Counted from the stretch's first letter, positions 1-5,263 are shown. The stretch: 5,263 nt of DNA from Clostridia bacterium (GCA_009177225.1 WFLZ01000231.1:13979-19241); one strand, 5' to 3'. The notes: generated from the letters alone by a model not told the origin. Translations and numbers: made by a program.

Positions 1-816
1 TCTTATGCAGCATTGGAAATAAGAATAGAATATGGATTTCATATTCAAGCCCCATCCGTAATCATTAATGGAGCATCTCCAAATGGTATTAAGGCATTTG
101 AACGAGCTGTTTATTATATGAATCCATGTGTTGGTGTGCTTGATTTTACTCATCCACCTAAAAACTACTATATTCAGTTGGCGAATTGGAGAAATAGCAA
201 CAAATTTCACGGAGATTATTTCAGACACAACTGCACATATAAAAGTTCAATTAAAACACACGGTTCAAATGGGGTAAGAATAACCCTCTCTACCCTTCAA
301 TTTCAATTCAGAACTATTTTTCAAAATGAACAACTATTCCGTAGAGAGGTGGCAAGTGCCACATCAAAGACAATTTATAGATGCACTTCTGATTATGAAA
401 AGATCAAGGCAATATATCGATATATTGTAGATCATGTTGTTTATGACTATTCGTTTTCTAATTATTCTGCATATCATGCACTAATTGAGAAGAGAGCAGT
501 ATGTGAAGGCGTGGCACTATTATTCTATTCAATGATTAGGCATACAGAAATCCCAGTTAGAATCATTTATGGATATGGGAAGAATGATAAGCATTGTTGG
601 AATATTGTGATGTTAGATAATAAATGGTATAACATAGATGCGACTTGGGATTTAGGTAAACCGGAGTTTCTGTGGCAATATTTTTTAAAGGGAGCATCGG
701 ATTTCTCAAATCATACCATTGACAGTAATCTTAAACAAGAAATAAATAGAGATCATATAATAATTTCTTCTGATAATTATCATAGAAATATTAATAGGAT
801 TTTTAGAATACTATAA
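1..816 (+). CDS. Transglutaminase-like domain protein, 5' end outside the window
   Basis: The frame is open to the first base (it reads SYAA before a TTG at 13), so the true start lies upstream and the gene is partial. Numbering from that TTG, residues about 124-215 form a transglutaminase-like core. The predicted catalytic Cys is C164 in AVCEGVA (codon 502-504), the His is H194 in KHCWN (592-594), and the Asp is D209 in NIDATWD (637-639). The order and spacing fit the PF01841-type superfamily, whose members are mostly cysteine peptidases or amidases in bacteria. The preceding ~120 residues are not recognised. No signal peptide or membrane segment is visible, but the N-terminus is missing, so its location is unknown. 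The substrate cannot be told. The last codons and the TAA stop (814-816) lie inside the left arm of an inverted repeat (809-824), so the C-terminus may have been altered by an insertion. The fold call is firm; the biological role is open. Confidence 0.85.
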   Translation, partial: SYAALEIRIEYGFHIQAPSVIINGASPNGIKAFERAVYYMNPCVGVLDFTHPPKNYYIQLANWRNSNKFHGDYFRHNCTYKSSIKTHGSNGVRITLSTLQFQFRTIFQNEQLFRREVASATSKTIYRCTSDYEKIKAIYRYIVDHVVYDYSFSNYSAYHALIEKRAVCEGVALLFYSMIRHTEIPVRIIYGYGKNDKHCWNIVMLDNKWYNIDATWDLGKPEFLWQYFLKGASDFSNHTIDSNLKQEINRDHIIISSDNYHRNINRIFRIL

Positions 817-943
817 ATGAGCATTTTCAGCGACTTGCACAAAAATATGTTGTAATTTCACATGATAAGCCTGTTTTTAATTGCAGAGAGCATAATCGGT
901 TGGGATTGTTGTGCAAAATGACGGTGCATGCTCATTTATAGTA
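809..943. repeat. Small inverted-repeat element 1 (MITE-like or structured RNA), 135 bp
   Basis: A perfect 16-bp inverted repeat pairs 809-824 (TACTATAAATGAGCAT) with 928-943. Beyond a short mismatched zone the arms pair again through TTGCACAA (about 835-842) against TTGTGCAA (910-917). The arms are therefore about 35 bp, enclosing about 70 bp of AT-rich sequence without an ORF. GAA flanks both sides (806-808 and 944-946) and could be a 3-bp target duplication, though three bases carry little weight. The loop is too long for an intrinsic terminator. The size, long imperfect terminal inverted repeats and lack of coding capacity fit a miniature inverted-repeat element. A long-hairpin RNA is the alternative. 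The left arm includes the stop codon of the upstream transglutaminase-like gene. Confidence 0.6.
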
Positions 944-972
944 GAATATAAATACATACGCATTTTGTAGTT

Positions 973-1136
973 AACACCGCACAAAGATTGTTGTGCATAT
1001 GTGTCGTGAAAATTTTCGTCAGATTACATAAATTTGATACAGTAATGCCGACGTATTGTAGGGGGATTTGCACGATATGACGAAAATTTCCTAGCAGATG
1101 GATAACAAGTGTATTAGTCGTGCTTTGTGCGGTGTT
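973..1136. repeat. Inverted-repeat element 2 with nested arms, 164 bp
   Basis: A perfect 14-bp inverted repeat pairs 973-986 (AACACCGCACAAAG) with 1123-1136. Nested inside, a 12-bp arm at 1010-1021 (AAATTTTCGTCA) pairs with 1078-1089, and a smaller hairpin can form at 1038-1044/1054-1060. The left side repeats GATTGTTGTGCA (986-997), which also occurs at 904-915 in element 1, so the two structures are probably related. There is no ORF and no clear target duplication. It ends 44 bases before the ATG at 1181, so as RNA it would form much of the 5' leader of that gene. A MITE-like element, a repeat-family remnant or a structured leader are all possible. No known riboswitch class is recognised. 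Confidence 0.55.
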
Positions 1137-1166
1137 GCCTGTAATAAATTTGCTATAGTATTGTGT

Positions 1167-1173
1167 AGAGGAG
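1167..1173 (+). promoter_or_regulatory. Ribosome binding site for the gene at 1181
   Basis: AGAGGAG lies 7 bases before the ATG at 1181 and fixes that start. No convincing -35/-10 pair was found between element 2 and this site. Confidence 0.8.
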
Positions 1174-1180
1174 ACTTATT

Positions 1181-2104
1181 ATGAATGAAATAAATGTAAA
1201 GATAGTAAACGGTTATAGCGGAGAAGATTGTAACGTTGATATACCTCTTCAAGCAACGCTTAATGAAGTAATTACACAGCTTATTGATTGTGGCTTTCTT
1301 CTTAAAGATTCGCCAAACAAACATAATGTTTTATATAATAAAGATGTTGATGGTGGTATTAATGCTTGTAATGCATATAGAGACCGTGAATGTACAATCG
1401 AAAGTATAGGTTGGAATAACGGGCAAGTTTTTATCGCTATGTATGAAACTCGTATTTTCAAAACGACAGATGAAAATAATCTTGTTACCAGAGTAGATGC
1501 ATTAACTGAAAAAGTGATAAAAATAGAAGATTCTGTAAATGAGATTAACAACGCAATTAGAGCTGTTACTGATAATAGTTTTCCATTTCGTAATCGTATC
1601 TTTAGTAGAATTGTAGAACCTGAAAATACTGATACGATAATATTTGGCGGTTTAAAGTGGTATATTCTATCATATAAAGATAATGTTGCACTTCTTCTAT
1701 GTCAACATTGCATCGGAAAGCATAAATTTATCTCATCTAGTCGAAAATCATTACTTTCATGGAAAGAGAGCTATATTAGAAAATTATTGAATGAGGATTT
1801 TTGGGATAAGACATTTAACGCAGAAGAAAAGAATATGATAGTAGAGCACGAGAATGATAGAGACCTTTTGGATAAAGTTTTCATTTTAAGTGTAGATGAG
1901 TATCATGAATTGAAAAATATAATTGATAAATTGCCACTTGAAGGTGAGTGGTGGTTACGTCCGAATGCTGCAGTTTTTAGCTTTGATAAAACTTATTTTT
2001 ATTGCGGTAAATATGGAACGGTATTTTATGAGCATGATTATGATGAGTATTACTATGTTAGACCAGCAATATATATAAAAATACCAAACAATATTGAAAC
2101 TTAA
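1181..2104 (+). CDS. Ubiquitin-like domain + coiled coil + DUF6273-like protein
   Basis: This is a 307-residue protein with three parts. Residues 4-90 are a ubiquitin-like beta-grasp domain (INVKIVNGYSG at the start, IGWNNGQVFIAMYE at the end), clearly paralogous to residues 93-176 of the protein at 2867. Residues 98-128 make a short coiled coil with an unbroken a/d pattern (L101, V105, L108, V112, I115, V119, I122, I126), suggesting oligomerisation. Residues ~140-302 match the DUF6273-type pattern common in Clostridia: FGGLKWYIL, SWKESYIRKLLNEDFW, DKVFILSVDEY, EWWLRPNA and YYVRPAIYIKI. The role of that domain is not known to me. No signal peptide or membrane segment is seen, so it is probably cytoplasmic. 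The AGAGGAG site 7 bases upstream supports the ATG start. A relic of another ubiquitin-like gene begins 21 bases after the stop, in the same direction. Coding status is high confidence; function is unknown. Confidence 0.9.
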   Translation: MNEINVKIVNGYSGEDCNVDIPLQATLNEVITQLIDCGFLLKDSPNKHNVLYNKDVDGGINACNAYRDRECTIESIGWNNGQVFIAMYETRIFKTTDENNLVTRVDALTEKVIKIEDSVNEINNAIRAVTDNSFPFRNRIFSRIVEPENTDTIIFGGLKWYILSYKDNVALLLCQHCIGKHKFISSSRKSLLSWKESYIRKLLNEDFWDKTFNAEEKNMIVEHENDRDLLDKVFILSVDEYHELKNIIDKLPLEGEWWLRPNAAVFSFDKTYFYCGKYGTVFYEHDYDEYYYVRPAIYIKIPNNIET

Positions 2105-2125
2105 TAAATTAGAAAGGAAGATAAT

Positions 2126-2318
2126 ATCCATCTTAAAATTGAGAGTAGCAATGTAACAATTACGATTGAAAATCAATACAAGAAACAAAAATGTGCAATG
2201 AAATTCAATAAATCTTTAACTGTTGAAACTGTTATTGAAATGTTGCTACAAGAAAAATTTATAAATAAAATACCTCAAGATTTTTGATGGATGTTATTAT
2301 CGCGGTTTACAATTATGA
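2126..2318 (+). pseudogene. Relic of a single ubiquitin-like domain (type A), no start codon, frameshifted
   Basis: From 2126 the frame reads IHLKIESSNVTITI, then FNKSLTVETVIEMLLQEKF and IPQDF before TGA at 2285-2287. It matches the first ubiquitin-like domain of the gene at 2867 (SLKIESSNITLMI, LLQKEKFLITLPAHF). A ribosome binding site (AAAGGAAG, 2113-2120) sits 5 bases before codon 2126, but that codon is ATC, not ATG. If one T of the five at 2281-2285 is removed, the frame continues as DFDGCYYRGLQL and stops at 2316-2318, where CYY aligns with KCYYND of the paralogue. So it has lost its start, carries a one-base frameshift, and is truncated before the last strand of the fold. It lies 21 bases after the gene at 1181, in the same orientation. 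A sequencing error could explain the T run but not the missing start and the truncation together. Confidence 0.75.
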
Positions 2319-2333
2319 AAGGAGAATGTAATA

Positions 2334-2786
2334 ATGCTTTCTTTAAACAGCAATATTTCGCTAAATCTTAAAAATGCTGTAACTGGTGAAGAAATAACGA
2401 GACTATTTAATGAAGATACCGTAATAAATGATATTTTAAGCACCCTCTATAAAGACGGTAACTATCAAATCTTGTGGACTTCATTCAGGAGATGAATTAA
2501 CTTTTGAATGTTTAGAATGTATTAATGTTAAAATAGTCAAAGGATATAGCGGTGCTGATTGTGAAATTGATGTGCCGTTGGATGCAACAATAGGTGAGGT
2601 TATAGACGCTCTCGTTAGGATAGAATTTTTAGAAGCAGATGCTCTACATGTCCCCGTCGTGTTCTACTGCGGGGGGCATATGACGGAAATGATCTGAAGT
2701 ATAATAATCGTAGCAAGACTATTAAGGAATATGGTTGGAAAAATGGACAGACTTTCGTTGCTATTTATGAGGCACAATCCGTTTGA
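2334..2786 (+). pseudogene. Two-domain ubiquitin-like gene (types A and B), broken by two frame changes and a deletion
   Basis: An ATG at 2334 with AAAGGAG at 2318-2324 opens a frame reading MLSLNSNISLNLKNAVTGEE, which is the type A domain, but it stops at 2493-2495 after 53 codons. From about 2473 the next frame continues the homology: CGLHSGDELTFEC, then INVKIVKGYSGADCEIDVP, the start of a type B domain. Near 2661 the match returns to the original frame (NNRSKTIKEYGWKNGQ, TFVAIYEAQSV) and ends at TGA 2784-2786. Compared with residues 1-177 of the protein at 2867, about 25 codons are missing around 2460-2475, and one small indel lies at about 2650-2661. There is no C-terminal domain after the type B module. 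The ribosome binding site overlaps the end of the preceding relic, so these were once closely spaced operon genes. Confidence 0.8.
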
Positions 2787-2850
2787 AATTTCAAAAAATA
2801 GAATTAAAAGAATTGATTTGATTGTCACTTATATTGTTATTGAGATGATG

Positions 2851-2857
2851 AGAGGAG
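2851..2857 (+). promoter_or_regulatory. Ribosome binding site for the gene at 2867
   Basis: AGAGGAG lies 9 bases before the ATG at 2867, and the encoded MSLKIESSN aligns with the start of the related domains. No clear promoter is seen in 2787-2850, so read-through from upstream is plausible. Confidence 0.75.
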
Positions 2858-2866
2858 CATATAGTT

Positions 2867-3949
2867 ATGAGTTTAAAAATTGAAAGCAGCAATATTACAC
2901 TAATGATTATAAATGCTGCGACAGGTCAGAAAACAAATAAGATGTTCAAGAAAGATGCCTCAATAGGCGAAGTCTATGGTTTGCTGCAAAAGGAAAAATT
3001 TCTTATTACACTTCCTGCTCACTTTAATTGGAAGTGCTATTACAATGATTGTATTTTAGGACTTGCAGATAATATAGATACAAATGGACTTAATTCAGGA
3101 GATACGATAGTCTTTCGATGCCAAGAATATGAGGTTTGTGAGGAAATCTCCGTTAAGATTGTCAAGGGCATCGGCGGTGCAGATTGTGATATCGATGTGC
3201 CAATAGATGCAACTGTTGGTGATGTTATCGTTGGTCTCATCGATGAGGGTTTTTTGGACACAGATACACCGTCCACAACCAATGTACTCTATGATAGGGA
3301 TGCAGAAATCTCATTTGGTGTGAAGTACGATGACCGAAGCAAGACTGTCAAGGAGTACGGGTGGCAGAATGGGCAGACTCTCGTTGCTGTTTCTGAGGGT
3401 GTTGCAAAGCCTATTATTTATCTATACCCACCAGAATCTACAGAAGTTATCGTTAAAATTAAAAACAGTGAGCTTATTACGGTTTCATATCCGCCATATG
3501 TTAAAAGTGGTTGGCGGTTAATAGCTCATCCTAATGGCACGATTATGGATTATGATAATAAAGAGTATTCATATCTGTTTTGGGAAGCTACTGGAAACAC
3601 ACATTATATAATACAGCAAGGATATGTAGTACATCGTGACGATTTAGTAGATTTCTTAAGGGAAAAGTTGACTATGTTCGGACTTATTCCTAGAGAGTAC
3701 AATGAATTCATTGTGTACTGGTATCCGATTCTTTGCAAAAACGAATATAACTCTATCTGTTTCTTTTGTGAAGAGTACGAACGTGATTTTGAGCTTTCTA
3801 TAGAACCCAAGCCTGACGAGATACTTAGGGTATTCATGATTTATCAAAAAGCAGACATGAATACTGTATTAGAGCCGCCCAAAGAACCTAACCCGATTAG
3901 TCGAAACGGTTTCACTGTTATCGAATGGGGTGGGCAGTTACAAAAGTAA
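2867..3949 (+). CDS. Dual ubiquitin-like domains + C-terminal KPIIYLYP/EWGG domain protein
   Basis: This 360-residue protein has three modules. Residues 2-85 are a ubiquitin-like domain (type A) ending NGLNSGDTIVFRC, the usual last loop and strand of YukD/EsaB-type and ubiquitin folds. Residues 93-176 are a second one (type B: ISVKIVKGIGGADCDIDVP to YGWQNGQTLVAV). Residues 180-357 are a distinct domain starting KPIIYLYPPESTEV, with GWRLIAHPNGTI, YLFWEA, GYVVHRDD, NEFIVYWYPIL and a final GFTVIEWGG. I recognise this pattern from many uncharacterised bacterial proteins but know no function for it. It has no signal peptide or membrane helix, so a cytoplasmic location is likely. It is the intact reference for the decayed copies at 2126 and 2334, and its type B domain is related to the N-terminus of the protein at 1181. 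The ubiquitin-like folds are called from motif layout; a conjugation role is not supported, because the domains are N-terminal and lack a free Gly-Gly end. Confidence 0.9.
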   Translation: MSLKIESSNITLMIINAATGQKTNKMFKKDASIGEVYGLLQKEKFLITLPAHFNWKCYYNDCILGLADNIDTNGLNSGDTIVFRCQEYEVCEEISVKIVKGIGGADCDIDVPIDATVGDVIVGLIDEGFLDTDTPSTTNVLYDRDAEISFGVKYDDRSKTVKEYGWQNGQTLVAVSEGVAKPIIYLYPPESTEVIVKIKNSELITVSYPPYVKSGWRLIAHPNGTIMDYDNKEYSYLFWEATGNTHYIIQQGYVVHRDDLVDFLREKLTMFGLIPREYNEFIVYWYPILCKNEYNSICFFCEEYERDFELSIEPKPDEILRVFMIYQKADMNTVLEPPKEPNPISRNGFTVIEWGGQLQK

Positions 3950-3971
3950 TTTGCTTACAAGTCAATTTTGT

Positions 3972-4051
3972 AGGAGGTTAAACGAATAAGAATTAATACT
4001 CGCCGTTATTGCAAATTTTTCATTTTCAGGGACAGTGTGCTTACCGTTTGA
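3972..4051 (+). pseudogene. Orphan ribosome binding site with a 21-codon open remnant (ATA at the start position)
   Basis: A near-perfect site AGGAGGT (3972-3978) stands 23 bases after the stop of the gene at 2867. Seven bases on, where a start codon is expected, the sequence reads ATA (3986-3988), followed by an open stretch RINTRRYCKFFIFRDSVLTV and TGA at 4049-4051. With ATG in place of ATA this would be a normally spaced small ORF. I read it as the 5' remnant of a lost downstream gene in the same operon. The peptide is not recognised. It might instead be a chance match or a very short peptide with a rare start. Confidence 0.3.
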
Positions 4052-4092
4052 ATCTCACATAATAAGAAAACGATAGCTTTCAAATACTAAAA

Positions 4093-4124
4093 AATGCACC
4101 CTTTTCAAGCAGAAAGGGTGCATT
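4093..4124. terminator. Strong hairpin, probable intrinsic terminator
   Basis: A perfect 12-bp stem (AATGCACCCTTT at 4093-4104 with its complement at 4113-4124) closes an 8-base loop. On the + strand it is followed by TTGTATC, a poor U tract. On the - strand the stem is followed by TTTTTAGTATTT, a better one. It lies 143 bases after the ubiquitin-like array and may stop transcription from both sides, although no - strand gene ends right next to it. Confidence 0.6.
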
Positions 4125-4201
4125 GTATCAAAATTGCAGTCTTTAGCCAGTCACGGAGGCTGGATTCTAACCCTTATATAGATTTTTCCCAGAACCTACT
4201 G

Positions 4202-4340
4202 ACTTGTTTCCACGGACAAGAAAACGAACATTTTCACACCTTGATTTGTTTCCTTTTACAAGACAGGCTCGAATACTTTGTGTAAATCAGTACCGAGTGT
4301 ATCTCCGAGACACACTTGATTTGTTTCCGAGGACAGTCAG
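4202..4340 (+). repeat. Three TTGTTTCC-centred short repeats
   Basis: TTGTTTCC occurs at 4204-4211, 4246-4253 and 4321-4328. The second and third copies share a perfect 14-bp repeat, CTTGATTTGTTTCC (4240-4253 and 4315-4328). The first and third continue with two bases and then GGACA, and each copy can fold into a small hairpin (for example CTTGT 4203-4207 with ACAAG 4216-4220). Spacing is irregular (42 and 75 bases), which argues against CRISPR. They could be binding sites, recombination sites or remnants of a dispersed repeat. Confidence 0.45.
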
Positions 4341-4380
4341 AAAGTCATAATCTCAACTGACATAAAAACTATGTAACAGA

Positions 4381-4406
4381 AAAAGTGCCGTAAAATCGGC
4401 ACTTTT
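4381..4406 (-). terminator. Intrinsic terminator of the rRNA methyltransferase gene, probably bidirectional
   Basis: A perfect 10-bp stem (AAAAGTGCCG at 4381-4390 with CGGCACTTTT at 4397-4406) has a 6-base loop. On the - strand it follows the stop codon at 4414 by only 7 bases and runs into TTTTTCTGTT. On the + strand it is followed by CTTATATCT, so it could also stop read-through from the left. Confidence 0.85.
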
Positions 4407-4413
4407 CTTATAT

Positions 4414-5263
4414 CTACTTTTCCAATCTTGACATCAAAACCACGCACTCAACGTGTTTTGTGCGTGGAAACAAGTCCGCACCACAGACTTTTTCTATTTT
4501 ATATCCCAGTTCCGAAAAAAGCTTTGCGTCTCTTGCAGCGGTAGCGGGATTACATGAAATCATAACAATTTTTTCGGGTGAAGTATAAACAATAGTCTGA
4601 ATTGTTTCTGGTGAACAGCCTTTTCGTGGAGGGTCGATAATAATGATATCGGGATATATAACAAGTTCTTTAAATACTTTTCCTGCATCTCCGCAGTGAA
4701 ATTCAGCATTTGTGATACCGTTATCAAGAGCGTTCTGACGAGCGTTTTCCACTGCTTCGGGTATTACTTCGATTCCTATAATTTTTTTTGCCTTTTCAGC
4801 CATAGAAAGACCGATAGTGCCAGCTCCACAGTACAAATCCACAATAATGTTATTTTCGGACGGTTCAGCAAATTCAAGAGCTTTTCTGTAAATTTTTTCT
4901 GCCTGAACAGTGTTTACCTGATAGAATGAAAGCGGTGAAATTTCAATTTTGTTTCCACACATAGTGTCATGAATTGTATCATTGCCATAAAGCGTAACAC
5001 ATTTTTTTCCGAGAATAATGTTAGTTCTGTCTGGATTTATATTCATTACAATACTCTTAACGTCCGGAAATTTTTGACTTATAATTCTGCATACAGGCAT
5101 AAGCTGTCTTGAAATATCTTTCCTTACTACAAAACACAGCATTATCTCACCGGAGTACGTACCTTGTCTGATATATATATGACGCATGATTCCAGTATTT
5201 GTTTCTTCGGAGTAAACTGATAATTTTTTTGAATTTATATATTCAAGTACTGTTTCAAGAATT
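4414..5263 (-). CDS. rlmD: 23S rRNA (uracil-5-)-methyltransferase, RlmD/RumA type, N-terminus outside the window
   Basis: The reading frame runs off the right edge (ILETVLEYI precedes the internal Met at 5185-5187), so 282 residues of an expected ~450 are visible. They cover the conserved GIMRHIYIR region and the SAM-dependent catalytic domain. Motifs in order are SFYQVNTVQAEKIY, the SAM-binding loop VDLYCGAGTIGLSMA, the acidic strand end GIEVIPEAVENAR, IIIDPPRKGCS, the nucleophile Cys in MISCNPATAARD (codon 4552-4554) and the general-base Glu in KHVECVVLMSR (4447-4449). The family methylates C5 of uridines in 23S rRNA (U1939 in E. coli; the Firmicute RlmCD also methylates U747). Which site applies here cannot be told. 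The TRAM domain and any iron-sulfur cysteines would lie in the missing part. It converges on the ubiquitin-like array and ends at its own terminator. Confidence 0.93.
   Translation of the reverse strand, partial: ILETVLEYINSKKLSVYSEETNTGIMRHIYIRQGTYSGEIMLCFVVRKDISRQLMPVCRIISQKFPDVKSIVMNINPDRTNIILGKKCVTLYGNDTIHDTMCGNKIEISPLSFYQVNTVQAEKIYRKALEFAEPSENNIIVDLYCGAGTIGLSMAEKAKKIIGIEVIPEAVENARQNALDNGITNAEFHCGDAGKVFKELVIYPDIIIIDPPRKGCSPETIQTIVYTSPEKIVMISCNPATAARDAKLFSELGYKIEKVCGADLFPRTKHVECVVLMSRLEK

Larger units (their letters stand above)
4052..4413. other. Gene-free intergenic stretch
   Basis: No credible gene is present. A 63-codon + strand frame here starts inside a hairpin stem, has no ribosome binding site and resembles nothing known. 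The stretch holds the hairpin at 4093-4124, the TTGTTTCC repeats at 4202-4340, and the terminator at 4381-4406. Confidence 0.6.

Noticed and set aside
1135..1164. Possible promoter TTGCCT ... TATTGT before the gene at 1181
   Set aside because: The 18-base spacing is acceptable, but transcription would start inside the ribosome binding site. The alternative TATAGT is only 13 bases from the -35.
1091..1324. A 77-codon - strand frame across the start of the gene at 1181
   Set aside because: It overlaps a well-supported + strand gene with its own ribosome binding site, and its product is a low-complexity sequence without family resemblance.
2273..2340. Programmed frameshift at the T5 run of the relic
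   Set aside because: The gene has no start codon and the domain is truncated soon after, so simple decay explains it better.
3940..3949. Gly-Gly near the C-terminus of the protein at 2867 as a ubiquitin-like conjugation tail
   Set aside because: The EWGG motif belongs to the C-terminal domain and is followed by QLQK; the ubiquitin-like domains are at the other end.
4130..4180. tRNA or tRNA remnant on the - strand (GGGTTAGAATCC resembles a T arm)
   Set aside because: The five bases on either side of the loop do not pair, and no anticodon or acceptor arm can be built.
4094..4285. A 63-codon + strand frame
   Set aside because: Its ATG sits inside the stem of the hairpin at 4093-4124, there is no ribosome binding site, and the composition does not look like a protein.
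4202..4340. CRISPR array
   Set aside because: Only three short copies with imperfect identity and unequal spacing (42 and 75 bases); no cas gene is visible.

Overview
The window is AT-rich, uses Shine-Dalgarno sites of the AGGAG type, and carries protein families typical of gut and rumen Clostridia. A Ruminococcus-like member of the Oscillospiraceae is my best guess. This rests on gene style and family content, not on a marker gene I could compare.

Layout, left to right. (1) 1-816, + strand: the 3' part of a transglutaminase-like (Cys-His-Asp) protein whose start lies left of the window. (2) 817-1180: a 364-base gene-free stretch built from two inverted-repeat structures (809-943 and 973-1136) that share a TTGTTGTGCA-type motif. 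These look like small non-autonomous elements or structured RNAs. The left arm of the first one contains the stop codon of the upstream gene. (3) 1181-3949, + strand: a tandem array of genes encoding proteins that begin with ubiquitin-like (beta-grasp, YukD/EsaB-like) domains. It holds an intact gene (ubiquitin-like domain, coiled coil, DUF6273-like domain), a one-domain relic with no start codon and a frameshift (2126-2318), a two-domain pseudogene with two frame changes and an internal deletion (2334-2786), and an intact gene with two ubiquitin-like domains and a C-terminal 'KPIIYLYP...EWGG' domain (2867-3949). (4) 3950-4413: no intact gene. It has an orphan ribosome binding site followed by a short open stretch without a standard start, a strong hairpin, three TTGTTTCC-centred repeats, and a terminator shared with the next gene. 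(5) 4414-5263, - strand: the C-terminal catalytic part of an RlmD-type 23S rRNA uracil-5-methyltransferase, a housekeeping gene that probably marks the chromosomal edge of the accessory region.

How the parts relate. The ubiquitin-like array looks like a locus that grows by duplication and domain shuffling: two paralogous domain types (here called A and B) recur in the order B / A / A-B / A-B, joined to different C-terminal domains, and the middle copies are decaying. The proteins show no signal peptides or membrane segments, so they are probably cytoplasmic. No partner enzyme (E1, E2, JAB protease) or type VII secretion component is visible. The only possible partner is the adjacent transglutaminase-like protein, and that link is speculative.
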